From NCBI GenBank assembly GCA_021786095.1, contig JAJYNX010000023.1:68739-132738 (forward strand): 64,000 nt of DNA, written 5' to 3'. The notes beneath the pieces are model-generated. The model was given only the letters and a program-made list of their open reading frames with translations, was not told the origin of the DNA and made no database searches. The translations under genes and the position numbers were made by a program. The stretch is from Actinomycetes bacterium (GTDB lineage: Bacteria; Actinomycetota; Acidimicrobiia; Acidimicrobiales; RAAP-2). Positions 44,647 to 52,911 of the stretch are shown here, in pieces (position 1 is the stretch's first letter; every line of letters begins with the position of its first letter).

Positions 44647-45510
44647 CTAGCGGTACCCCGCGAACAGGTCGTCGACCACGCCGCGCAGCCCTCGCGGGTT
44701 GGTGGCACGCACGAACCACTCCGTCGTCATCTCCTCGCGGAAGCGTTCGCGGCCCATCGTCATCCAAAAGGAGTCGCGCATCTGCGAGGCGTGGGCGGCC
44801 AGCGCGTCGAAGTGGGCGTCCGCCACCGCGCGCACGTCGATCGCCGCGTCGATCTGGTCATCCGGCGTGCCCAGGTCGAACTCCTCCTCGGGATCCTCGA
44901 CGGCGACACCGACGGGCTCGCTCGCCTCCTCACCCGCCGCCTCGCGCCGCCGGCGGTCCTCGTCGGCCCAGCGGCGCCGATAGACGGCCATCACCGAATC
45001 AGGGATCGCGTTGAAGTAGACCGTCGGCGGATCGTCGAGTTGCGCCACTGCGGCCATCGTCGCCCGGTGAGCGGCCACGTGATCGGGGTGCCCGTAGAAG
45101 CCACGCTCGTTGTAGGTCACCACGACCTGGGGGCGCTCCTCCACCAGCACGTCCAGCAACTGCGCCGCGACACGCTCGACGGGCGCGGACCACAGCGAGC
45201 GCGGGTCGTCGTTCTGGGGCCAGCCCACCATGCCCGAGTCGCGATAGCCGAGACGCACCAGGCGCTCGACGCCCAGGACCGCAACGGCTCGCTCGAGCTC
45301 ACCGGCGCGCACCCGGCTCACCTGCTCCGGGTCGTGGTCGGGGTGACCGGGCTTGACACCACCGGGCCCGTCGCCGCACTCGCCATTGGTGCACGTGATC
45401 AGGACCGTGCGGATCCCCTGGTCCGCGAAGAGGCGGTAGACCCCGCCCGTCGAGCTGGCCTCGTCATCGGGATGCGCGTGCACCGCGAGAAAGGTGAGCG
45501 GGCGGCTCAC
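44647..45510 (-). CDS. PIG-L family deacetylase/amidase, paralogue 1
   Basis: The 287-residue enzyme has the zinc motif FLAVHAHPDDEASSTGG, TCTNGECG, LGYRDSGMVGWPQNDD, VVTYNERGFYGHPDHVAAHR with the third zinc His. The family includes MshB and Mca of mycothiol metabolism, in keeping with an actinobacterial host. An acidic insert (about residues 205-225) is absent from paralogue 2. It overlaps paralogue 2 in GTGA, so they are one operon. Confidence 0.9.
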   Translation of the reverse strand: MSRPLTFLAVHAHPDDEASSTGGVYRLFADQGIRTVLITCTNGECGDGPGGVKPGHPDHDPEQVSRVRAGELERAVAVLGVERLVRLGYRDSGMVGWPQNDDPRSLWSAPVERVAAQLLDVLVEERPQVVVTYNERGFYGHPDHVAAHRATMAAVAQLDDPPTVYFNAIPDSVMAVYRRRWADEDRRRREAAGEEASEPVGVAVEDPEEEFDLGTPDDQIDAAIDVRAVADAHFDALAAHASQMRDSFWMTMGRERFREEMTTEWFVRATNPRGLRGVVDDLFAGYR

Positions 45511-46322
45511 GAGAGGCCACCGAACAGGTCGTGGGCGTCGCCCTCGGCGCCGTGGCGCGACCACGCCCGCTGGTAGTACTCGGTCCCGAAGAGCGTCACG
45601 AACAGCTGGGGGTCCATCGAGACCAGGTCCGCGTTATCGATCTGGGTCGCGTGCGTCGCGATAGCCGCCTGCTTGCGCTCGACGTACGCCGTCACATCCA
45701 TCGTCGTGGCGACCAGCTCGTCGGGCGTGCCGATCCCCGCCTCGAGGACCCACGCGGGAAGGAAGATCTCGAGAGCCCGCGCGTCGGGGACGAACCGGGT
45801 CAACACGCTCTGAGGGACGATCGGGTAGTACAGGCGCTCGGGCGCCGACGCGATCTCCAGGGCCCGACGGGTCACGACGTTGGCCTGCACGTGATCGGGG
45901 TGGTGGTAGAAGCCGCTCTCGTCGTAGGTGACCACGACACGCGCCCCCACCTCGTCCATGATCGCCGCGAGTGTGGCGCCACAGGCATCGACGTCCGCGT
46001 TCATGAAGGCGTTGGGATCGTCGTTCTGCGACCAACCCACCATGCCCGAGTCGTGGAAGCCCAGCTGTACCACGCGCTCGAATCCGACCCGGTCCGCCGC
46101 GCGGGCCAACTCCGCGGCTCGCGCCGCCCGCGTGGCCAGCGTGTCGTGATCGGGGTCATCGCCCGAGCGGCCCGCCGGATCGAACCCGTACTGGCCGTCG
46201 GTGCAGGTGACCAGCACCACGCGGTAGCCCTGCTGCGCGTAGTGCGAGGTGATGCCCCCCGTGAAGAGGGCCTCGTCGTCGGGGTGCGCGTGCACGCATA
46301 GAAGGGTCGATCGACTGTCCAC
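45507..46322 (-). CDS. PIG-L family deacetylase/amidase, paralogue 2
   Basis: The 271-residue protein shares the layout of paralogue 1: LLCVHAHPDDEALFTGG, TCTDGQYGF, LGFHDSGMVGWSQNDDPN, VVTYDESGFYHHPDHVQA. Shared DSGMVGW.QNDD motifs show a tandem duplication followed by divergence. A split of labour such as MshB-like and Mca-like activity is possible but not shown by sequence. Leaderless GTG start six bases after TAGTCT. Confidence 0.9.
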   Translation of the reverse strand: MDSRSTLLCVHAHPDDEALFTGGITSHYAQQGYRVVLVTCTDGQYGFDPAGRSGDDPDHDTLATRAARAAELARAADRVGFERVVQLGFHDSGMVGWSQNDDPNAFMNADVDACGATLAAIMDEVGARVVVTYDESGFYHHPDHVQANVVTRRALEIASAPERLYYPIVPQSVLTRFVPDARALEIFLPAWVLEAGIGTPDELVATTMDVTAYVERKQAAIATHATQIDNADLVSMDPQLFVTLFGTEYYQRAWSRHGAEGDAHDLFGGLS

Positions 46323-46328
46323 CTCACG

Positions 46329-46334
46329 AGACTA
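46329..46334 (-). promoter_or_regulatory. -10 element TAGTCT of the PIG-L operon
   Basis: On the minus strand TAGTCT is followed by six bases and the GTG at 46322. Confidence 0.5.
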
Positions 46335-46361
46335 CGAGGCGCCCGCGCAGGCGTGCCCGTC

Positions 46362-48014
46362 CTAGGGGTGGTGTAGCCCCAGCTCGATGGCCTTGACGAG
46401 GAGCATGGCGACGGCGACCACGAGGTAGGCCCGCAGCAGGTACATCCCGGCCAGGGTCCCGCGGCGCCACGTCGGCCGGTGCAGCAGGTTGATCGGTGGC
46501 ATGCGCCACGTCGCGCGCACCGCCAGCAACTCGGCCGGGATCGGCTCACGGCGCCCGCGGCGTAGGAACACCACCACACCGGCGATCGCGAACACGAGCA
46601 CGAACAGTGCGCCCAGGACGCCCGCCAACACCCGCACGTCGATGGTCGGGAACAGTGTGGTCACCATGAGGATCAGCGACATCATCAGCAGGACTCCCAC
46701 GATCGCGCTAGCCAGCACGTTGAGCCACAGTCGGTTGACCCAGGGGCCGAGCACCTCGCGGTCGTTGCACAGCAGCAGCAAGAACACCGTGGCGCTGGGC
46801 AGCAACACCCCCGCCAGGGCCTGGACACCCGTCGTGATCAGGCCGAGCGGTGCACCAGGGATGATGACGATCCCCGCCGCCAACGCGACCATCGCGGTAA
46901 AGGTGCCGTAGAAGAACTTGGCGTCGCGCCAGCTGCGGTGCAGCGAGTGCTTCATGCCAAACATGTCGCCGAAGGCGTAGGAGGTGGCCAGGGTCACCGA
47001 CGCCGCGCCGATAATCGACGCGTTGAGCAGGATAATCGCGAAGAGCGCCCCCGCCGCCGATCCCACGTAGTGCTGCAGACCGCGGGCCACGGTGCCGCCG
47101 TTGTGAAAGTGGCCCGCCAGCGGTGTGTGGGCGAAGGCGACGGCGACCACCATCACCATGATCGACGCCGCGAAGACGGTCACGACCGACCCGAGCACCG
47201 TGTCGGTGCGCTCGTAGTTGATCCACCGCGGCGTGATCCGCTTGTCGACGATGTTGGACTGCTGGAAGAACAGCTGCCACGGCGCCACGGTGGTACCCAC
47301 GATCGCCATGATCAGCAGCACCGAGGTCGAGTTGAAGCCCCCGCGCACGCCGGGAACGAGGAAGCCGTGGATCACGGGCGCCACCCGGGGGTGACGCAGG
47401 ATCACCAGTGGTATCACCAGAAAATTCGCGATGATGAAGACGAACATGAAGCGTTCCCACCGGCGGAAGCTCCCGCTCGCGGTAATCAGGATCAACGCGA
47501 CCGCCGCCAACGGGACCGAGATGTACTGGCTGACGCCGAAGTAGCCGAGTGACAGGCTCACGCCGATGAACTCGGTCGCGATGGTGAGGAAGTTGAGCAC
47601 GAACAGGTCGCCGACCGAGAAGGCCCCCCAGAAGCGGCCGAAGCGCTCGTTGATCAGCCGGGCGTGCCCGACGCCAGTGACCGCGCCGAGGCGCACCACC
47701 ATCTCCTGGTTCACCACGAGCACCGGGATCAGCAGCGGCAGCGTCCACAGCAGCGAGAGACCGAAGTTCTGCCCGGCCTGGGCGTAGGTCGAGACGCCAC
47801 CGGCGTCGTTGTCGCCCACCATGACGATGAGGCCTGGCCCCATGATGGCGAGCAACGTCAGCAGGCGCGCCCGCCAGGAGTGCCGCGCGCCGACGTCGTG
47901 CTGACCGATGCTGCCGAAGGCGCCGTGGATGTCGCCGACGTGCGCCTCGTCGAGCACCGCCGACGTGGCGTCACCGATCGCGGTCCCGACGGGCTTGGAC
48001 GGATCGCGCGCCAC
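46362..48014 (-). CDS. Nramp-related divalent cation transporter with altered metal site
   Basis: The 550-residue protein has about 11-12 membrane segments of the Nramp fold. In helix 1 the metal motif DPGN reads DAGG (residues 70-73, within GDNDAGG), and in helix 6 the MPH motif reads APW (244-246, VGTTVAPWQ). Loss of Asn and Met removes the soft ligand used for Mn or Fe and resembles Nramp-related magnesium transporters. The upstream MgtE-N/CBS gene supports magnesium. The start is uncertain: GTG 48014 has AGGTG upstream; GTG 48035 would add seven residues. Confidence 0.85.
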   Translation of the reverse strand: MARDPSKPVGTAIGDATSAVLDEAHVGDIHGAFGSIGQHDVGARHSWRARLLTLLAIMGPGLIVMVGDNDAGGVSTYAQAGQNFGLSLLWTLPLLIPVLVVNQEMVVRLGAVTGVGHARLINERFGRFWGAFSVGDLFVLNFLTIATEFIGVSLSLGYFGVSQYISVPLAAVALILITASGSFRRWERFMFVFIIANFLVIPLVILRHPRVAPVIHGFLVPGVRGGFNSTSVLLIMAIVGTTVAPWQLFFQQSNIVDKRITPRWINYERTDTVLGSVVTVFAASIMVMVVAVAFAHTPLAGHFHNGGTVARGLQHYVGSAAGALFAIILLNASIIGAASVTLATSYAFGDMFGMKHSLHRSWRDAKFFYGTFTAMVALAAGIVIIPGAPLGLITTGVQALAGVLLPSATVFLLLLCNDREVLGPWVNRLWLNVLASAIVGVLLMMSLILMVTTLFPTIDVRVLAGVLGALFVLVFAIAGVVVFLRRGRREPIPAELLAVRATWRMPPINLLHRPTWRRGTLAGMYLLRAYLVVAVAMLLVKAIELGLHHP

Positions 48015-48163
48015 GGCGTCACCTATCCTTCGCACGCGTCGCGGCGGCCAACATCACGGCGCGCACTCGCTGGACTCGTCAACTCTCGTCGCTGCACAGA
48101 TCATCTCCAGGGGGTAGTGGGGGTGTCGCCGCTCGCGACGCTCCACCACCGGAACGGAGGATT

Positions 48164-48239
48164 AGGAGGCGAGGCGCGACGCGGTGACGGTACGAGGGAC
48201 CGCCGGGGCGGTACTGGGAGGTTTCAGAGGAGCCTCCTT
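48164..48239 (-). ncRNA. Candidate structured leader RNA of the Nramp-related gene
   Basis: In the 250 bases between the two genes, minus-strand RNA can form a local hairpin AGGAG-G-CTCCT, or else a long-range stem AGGAGGC/GCCTCCT (48238-48232 with 48170-48164) closing about 61 bases that hold a strong ACCGCC/GGCGGT hairpin (48199-48212). The two pairings exclude each other, as in riboswitches. There is partial likeness to the GAGGCTCCT core of the magnesium M-box, but not a full match. No coding frame explains the stretch. Confidence 0.45.
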
Positions 48240-48264
48240 AGAACGATGCGCGGCGCCACGGCGA

Positions 48265-49524
48265 TCACTCCTGCGCCGCCGACATGCCGAACTCGCGGCG
48301 CCAGCCCTGGGGCAGCAGTTCCTCGAGCAGGTCGTCCACGGTCACCACGCCGATCATCCGACCGTGTTCCGCCTCGACCACCGGCAGCACCGTGAGATTG
48401 AAGTCGCTCATCGTGCGCGCCACCTGGTGCACGTCAGAGTGGGGGTCCACGTGGGTCAACTCGGTGCGCGCCACGTCGAGAACGTGGTCCGTGGCCCGAG
48501 CTCGGACCAGTTGGGCGATCGTTGCCGTGGCGACGGGTCGCGCGTCCTGGTCGAGGACGAAGACCGCGTACAGAGACTGTGCCGAGACCGTCGAGGTGCG
48601 GATGGCCCGCAGCGCGTCGTCGACGGTGGCGGCCGCCGGCACCGACACGAAGTCCGGGTTCATGAGTCCGCCGGCCGTCTCCGCGTTGTAGGTGAGCAGG
48701 TTGCGCACCTTGGCGCGCTGGGTCGTCGGCAGCAGGTCGAGGATCGACTCGCGGCGATCCTGGTCGATCTCGGTGATGAGGTCGGCCGCGTTGTCGGGCT
48801 CCATGCGCCCGAGGAGCCGCGCCGCCTCGGCGTCGCTGCGCTCCTCCAGGAACTCGAGTTGGTGAGCGGTGTCGAGCTCCTCGAAGACGTCCGCTTCGAG
48901 TTCGCGGTCGAGACCGACCGCCTCGATGATCTCCTCGCCCTCGGCGTGGCTCGCCTGCTCCACCAGGTCCGCGATCTGGGCCGGGTGCAGGTGCGCGAGC
49001 TTACGGTAGGGGATGCGCAGACGCGCCGAGGGGACGTGCGCCACGAAGGGTTCGATGGAGGCGAAGTCAACGATGCGATCGGCCTTCACGCGCTGCCCGA
49101 TCCGCGGTCCCAGGATGCGCCGCAGGAACGAGCGGCGCCCGGGGTCGACCCCGACCACCTCCCACACGCCGTCGATCTCGGCGATCTCGATCTCGTTGGC
49201 GATGATGAGCCGCCCGCGCACCAGGTTGATCAGGTGGCGGGCGAGCAGGTCCTCGGCCAGCAGGATCTCCCCGGGTCGGCGCTCGAAGCGCCGCAGGTCG
49301 ACGCGCTTGCCCTCGAAGGTCATGCGTCCCTCGGCCAGGCCGCCGATCTTGCGGATCGGGACGAACAGGTCCCGGCCCTCGATGCGGATCACCGCCCCCA
49401 CGATGGGCGGGTGCGGAGCGTCGCCGAGCCGCGCGACCAGGTCCTGGACGCGTCCAATCCGATCACCGGCCTCATCGAAGATTGGTCGGCGCAGGAAGGT
49501 GGAGAGATGTAGTAGCTCGGTCAT
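48265..49524 (-). CDS. Soluble MgtE-N/CBS protein without transmembrane domain
   Basis: The 419-residue protein begins with PRC-barrel-like sequence (STFLRRPIFDEAGDRIGRVQDLVAR and a second copy, ending near residue 185), then an MgtE N domain (AHQLEFLEERSDAEAARLLGRMEPDNAADLITEI ... LLPTTQRAKVRNLLTYNAETAGGLMNPDF) and a pair of CBS domains (residues about 300-405, ending VVTVDDLLEELLPQGW). In MgtE these parts sense magnesium and gate the pore, but the membrane domain is absent. The Nramp-related transporter next to it is the likely partner pore. Confidence 0.88.
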   Translation of the reverse strand: MTELLHLSTFLRRPIFDEAGDRIGRVQDLVARLGDAPHPPIVGAVIRIEGRDLFVPIRKIGGLAEGRMTFEGKRVDLRRFERRPGEILLAEDLLARHLINLVRGRLIIANEIEIAEIDGVWEVVGVDPGRRSFLRRILGPRIGQRVKADRIVDFASIEPFVAHVPSARLRIPYRKLAHLHPAQIADLVEQASHAEGEEIIEAVGLDRELEADVFEELDTAHQLEFLEERSDAEAARLLGRMEPDNAADLITEIDQDRRESILDLLPTTQRAKVRNLLTYNAETAGGLMNPDFVSVPAAATVDDALRAIRTSTVSAQSLYAVFVLDQDARPVATATIAQLVRARATDHVLDVARTELTHVDPHSDVHQVARTMSDFNLTVLPVVEAEHGRMIGVVTVDDLLEELLPQGWRREFGMSAAQE

Positions 49525-49602
49525 GTCCGCTCGCCGCGACCCGTCGTCGCGACACCCCAGGCTACCCGGCCGCGGAACGTGCGACGAGTCCTCTTCGTGA
49601 CG

Positions 49603-50631
49603 TCACGGTGACGTCAGGGCGAAACCCTCCAGAACTCCGACCGCGTAGTCCACGTCGTCGTCACTCACTCCGAGGTGCGTCACGAAGCGCACCCGACGTG
49701 GCGACACCGTGCCCCCGTGCACCCCGAGTGCGGCGAGCTGGGCGACCACGTCGCGCGCGCGCGGATGATCGAAGGCCACGATGTTGGTCTGACAGCTGGC
49801 CGGGTCGTAGTCACTCTCGGTGAAGGTCGCCGCGACCGCGTCGGCGAGTCGCCGGGCGCGCCGATGGTCGTCCGCCAGACGCTCGACCATGGTGTCCAGC
49901 GCCACGAGCCCGGCCGCCGCGAGGATCCCCGCCTGGCGCATCGATCCTCCGAGTCGCTTTCGCTCCACGCGTGCCCGCGCCATCAGCGCCGCGGGGCCCG
50001 CCAGGAGCGATCCCACCGGCGCCGCCAACCCCTTCGACAGGCAGGTCATCACGGTCGTGGCGGGGGCCGCGTAGTCCGCCGCCGAGGTGCCGGTCGCCAC
50101 CACGGCGTTGAGAAGACGCGCCCCGTCCAGATGAACCGGAACGGGGTCCACGGCCGCCGCCAGCGCCGCGAGGCGCTCGAGCGCCCACGGCGTGCCGCCC
50201 GACGGCATGTGCGTGTTCTCCACCGCGACCAGTCCCACGTGGGGCTGGTGATCGACCTCGGCGTCGATCACCGCGCGGACCTCGTCGACGTCGAGCGCGC
50301 CGCGGGCGTCATCCACCGTCGCGAACTGCACCGACGAGTTGCGCGCCGACGCCCCCATCTCGAAGCTCACGAGATGCTGTGACCGTCCGGCCACGATCAG
50401 GTCACCGGGTCGGGTCAGGATCCGCACCGCGATCTGGTTCGCCATGACGCCCGACGGCACGAAGACCGCAGCCTCCTTGGCCACGAGATCGGCGTAGCGA
50501 GCCTCAAGCTCGTTGACGGTCGGGTCCTCGCCGTACCCGTCGTCCCCCACCACCGCGTCGGCCATGGCGCGGCGCATGGCGGACGTCGGCTGGGTCACGG
50601 TGTCGCTGCGCAGGTCGACGAATCGCATCAC
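49603..50631 (-). CDS. ltaE: Low-specificity L-threonine aldolase
   Basis: The 342-residue PLP enzyme splits threonine to glycine and acetaldehyde. It has [60 protein letters not shown] and the PLP lysine in [23 protein letters not shown] six bases before the GTG at 50631 suggests that the first of two adjacent Met codons is used. Divergent from the thioesterase gene. Confidence 0.93.
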   Translation of the reverse strand: MMRFVDLRSDTVTQPTSAMRRAMADAVVGDDGYGEDPTVNELEARYADLVAKEAAVFVPSGVMANQIAVRILTRPGDLIVAGRSQHLVSFEMGASARNSSVQFATVDDARGALDVDEVRAVIDAEVDHQPHVGLVAVENTHMPSGGTPWALERLAALAAAVDPVPVHLDGARLLNAVVATGTSAADYAAPATTVMTCLSKGLAAPVGSLLAGPAALMARARVERKRLGGSMRQAGILAAAGLVALDTMVERLADDHRRARRLADAVAATFTESDYDPASCQTNIVAFDHPRARDVVAQLAALGVHGGTVSPRRVRFVTHLGVSDDDVDYAVGVLEGFALTSP

Positions 50632-50637
50632 GCCACG

Positions 50638-50657
50638 AGGTTACCGACTCGTACACT
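50638..50657. promoter_or_regulatory. Divergent leaderless promoters of ltaE and thioesterase
   Basis: TAACCT (minus strand, 50643-50638) sits six bases before the ltaE GTG and TACACT (50652-50657) six bases before the thioesterase ATG, so the two -10 elements are back to back only eight bases apart. Confidence 0.55.
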
Positions 50658-50663
50658 GGGCCC

Positions 50664-51083
50664 ATGGACGACGACCTCGACGAACTCAACCGACGACACG
50701 GCGTGCACGAGTTGCTCGGCGTGCGCATCGTGGATGCCAGCGCCGAGCGCGTGGTGCTCGAGGTCGAGGTCGGGCCCAAGGTCCACCAGCCCTACGGGAT
50801 CCTGCACGGCGGTGTCTCCGCGCTGCTCGCCGAGGGCGCCGCGTCACTCGGCGGGGCTCTGTCGGTGGCTGCGGACCAGATCGTGGTGGGCACCGAGCTC
50901 AACTGCTCACACCTGCGCTCCATGACGTCGGGCACGCTGCGCGCCACCGCCACCCCGATTCGCAAGGGTCGCAGCGTCCACGTGTGGGGAATCGAGCTGA
51001 CCGACGAGCGACAGCGGCTCATCAGCGTCGCGCGATGCTCCCTGCAGGTGCTAAAGGCCCCCCCGTCGCGACCGGTGTCCTAG
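50664..51083 (+). CDS. PaaI-type hotdog thioesterase
   Basis: The 139-residue hotdog-fold protein has LGVRIVDASAERVVLEVEVGPKVHQPYGILHGGVSALLAEGAAS with the HGG active-site motif, and ELNCSHLRSMTSG. Members hydrolyse acyl-CoA; relatives act in phenylacetate or menaquinone pathways. The KAS III homologue follows 36 bases downstream, suggesting a shared acyl substrate. Confidence 0.9.
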   Translation: MDDDLDELNRRHGVHELLGVRIVDASAERVVLEVEVGPKVHQPYGILHGGVSALLAEGAASLGGALSVAADQIVVGTELNCSHLRSMTSGTLRATATPIRKGRSVHVWGIELTDERQRLISVARCSLQVLKAPPSRPVS

Positions 51084-51119
51084 ACTGAACCCAGGACACG
51101 CCGACGAAAGGGCTGACCA

Positions 51120-52040
51120 ATGGGCGTTCGCTTCAGAGGGTGGGGCACGGCCGTGCCCGACCACGTGGTCACCAACGACGACCTCTCGCGCACGCTCGAC
51201 ACCTCGGACGCCTGGATCACCGAACGCACCGGCATCCGTGAGCGGCGCATCGGCGGCACGGCGAAGAGCCTCGGCGTGCTCGCCGGCAGCCGCGCGCTCG
51301 CCGACGCCGGCGTCGAACCCGCCGACATCGACTTCCTGGTACTGGCGACTACGACACCCGACCGGATCACGCCGGCCACCGCACCGATGATCGCGGCCGA
51401 GCTCGGCCTGACCTGCCCGGCGATGGACGTGAACGGCGCCTGCAGCGGCTTCATGTACGCGCTGCGTACCGCCCAGGGCCTCCTGGAGACGGGGAACACG
51501 CGCATCCTGGTCATCGGGTCCGAGAACCTCTCACGCTGGGTCGACTGGAACGATCGCAACATGGCGGTGCTCCTCGCCGACGGCGCCGGGGCGGCGGTGA
51601 TCGAGCACGACGCGACGGTCAACGAGATCCTCTCCTTCCGCCTGGGGGCCAACGGCGAGTGGGCGGACCTGCTCACCTGCGAGCACGGCGGCTACTTCCA
51701 GATGGACGGCAAGGAGGTCTTTCGCCGTGCCGTGCGCGTCGTCGTGGAGTCGGCCGAGCTGGCCCTGGCCGACGCGGGGGTCACGGCTGACCAGATCGCC
51801 CTGGTGGTGCCCCACCAGGCGAACATCCGCATCATCCAGGCCGCGACCCAGCGTCTCGGCATCCCCATGGAGCGCGCGGTGGTGGTCCTCGACCGCTACG
51901 GCAACACCTCGAGCTCCTCGATCCCCCTCGCCTTCGATGACGCGCGATCCAACGGCCGCGTCGTCGCGGGCGAGTACGCCCTGTTCACCGGCTTCGGGGC
52001 GGGGATGACGTGGGCGTCGGCCGTGATGCGGTGGGCGTGA
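51120..52040 (+). CDS. fabH: 3-oxoacyl-ACP synthase III homologue (FabH)
   Basis: The 306-residue enzyme condenses a primer acyl-CoA with malonyl-ACP. The triad is visible: Cys in MDVNGACSGFMYAL, His in VPHQANIRII, Asn in DRYGNTSSSS. The start MGVRFRGWGTAVPDHVVTNDDL and RTGIRERRI are family traits. No acpP or fabD is adjacent, so it may serve a dedicated lipid or polyketide step. Its stop overlaps the next start (TGATG). Confidence 0.92.
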   Translation: MGVRFRGWGTAVPDHVVTNDDLSRTLDTSDAWITERTGIRERRIGGTAKSLGVLAGSRALADAGVEPADIDFLVLATTTPDRITPATAPMIAAELGLTCPAMDVNGACSGFMYALRTAQGLLETGNTRILVIGSENLSRWVDWNDRNMAVLLADGAGAAVIEHDATVNEILSFRLGANGEWADLLTCEHGGYFQMDGKEVFRRAVRVVVESAELALADAGVTADQIALVVPHQANIRIIQAATQRLGIPMERAVVVLDRYGNTSSSSIPLAFDDARSNGRVVAGEYALFTGFGAGMTWASAVMRWA

Positions 52041-52879
52041 TGTCGACGACACTGGTAATCCTCGCCGCCGGCCGGGCCCGCCGCTACGGCGGCCTCAAGC
52101 AGTTGGCCCCCATCGGCGTGCACGGCGAGGGCGTGATCGACCTCATCGCCTCGGACGCGATCGCCGCCGGTTTCGATCATCTCGTCCTCGTGGTGAACCC
52201 CGACACCGGTTCGCTCATTCGCGAGCACGTGCGCGAGAACTGGCCCCGCGACCTGCGCGTCTCCTTCGCGGTCCAGGACCAGGCGCTGGGCACCGTCCAC
52301 GCCACCCTGGCCGCGGAGCACCTCCTCGATCCGGACGAGCCGTTCGCGATCTCCAACGCCGACGACCTCTACGGCCGCGACGCCTTCGAGCTGCTCGCGC
52401 GCCACCTCACGACGCGCACGACCAACTGCCTGATCGGCTTCCAGCTCGATCGCGCTCTAGTCGGCGACCTTCCGGTCTCGCGAGGGATCTGCCACGTGGT
52501 CAACGGCCACCTCACCGACATCGTCGAGCGCCACGAGGTCCATTCGTGGCTCGACGGCTTCGTGGCCGACGACGGCCTCTCCCCCGTCTTCCTCGACCCC
52601 CAGTCGGTGGTGTCGATGAACCTCTGGGGCTTTCAGCCGTCGGTGTGGCCGCTGTTGCACCAGGTCTTCGAGTCCCACGACTTCACCACCACCCGGGAGA
52701 TCCAGCTCCCCGTCTTCGTCGGACGGATCCTGCACCACTACCCGCTGCGCTTCGACGTCCTCCCCACGTCGTCGCGGTGCGTCGGCGTGACCCACGCCGA
52801 CGACCTGGCACTGGTGCAGATGGACGTGCGCCTCCAGGTCGAGCTGGGCGAGCGTCCCGAGACCGCCTTCGTCGAGTAG
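52040..52879 (+). CDS. Nucleotidyltransferase (sugar/phosphate NTP transferase type)
   Basis: The 279-residue protein begins TTLVILAAGRARRYGGLKQLAPIG, a nucleotidyltransferase A-type nucleotide loop, with FAISNADDLYGRDAF as the metal-binding Asp region. It resembles sugar-1-phosphate nucleotidylyltransferase-like proteins of unknown sugar. It starts within the stop of the fabH homologue and is thus co-translated with it. Confidence 0.82.
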   Translation: MSTTLVILAAGRARRYGGLKQLAPIGVHGEGVIDLIASDAIAAGFDHLVLVVNPDTGSLIREHVRENWPRDLRVSFAVQDQALGTVHATLAAEHLLDPDEPFAISNADDLYGRDAFELLARHLTTRTTNCLIGFQLDRALVGDLPVSRGICHVVNGHLTDIVERHEVHSWLDGFVADDGLSPVFLDPQSVVSMNLWGFQPSVWPLLHQVFESHDFTTTREIQLPVFVGRILHHYPLRFDVLPTSSRCVGVTHADDLALVQMDVRLQVELGERPETAFVE

Positions 52880-52911
52880 GGCGCCAACGCGGCGAGCCTC
52901 GGAGTTCGCGC

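Noticed and set aside
48164-48239. Full M-box magnesium riboswitch
   Set aside because: Only the GAGGCTCCT-like segment matches; the other conserved M-box segments were not found, so the leader is listed as a candidate of unknown class.
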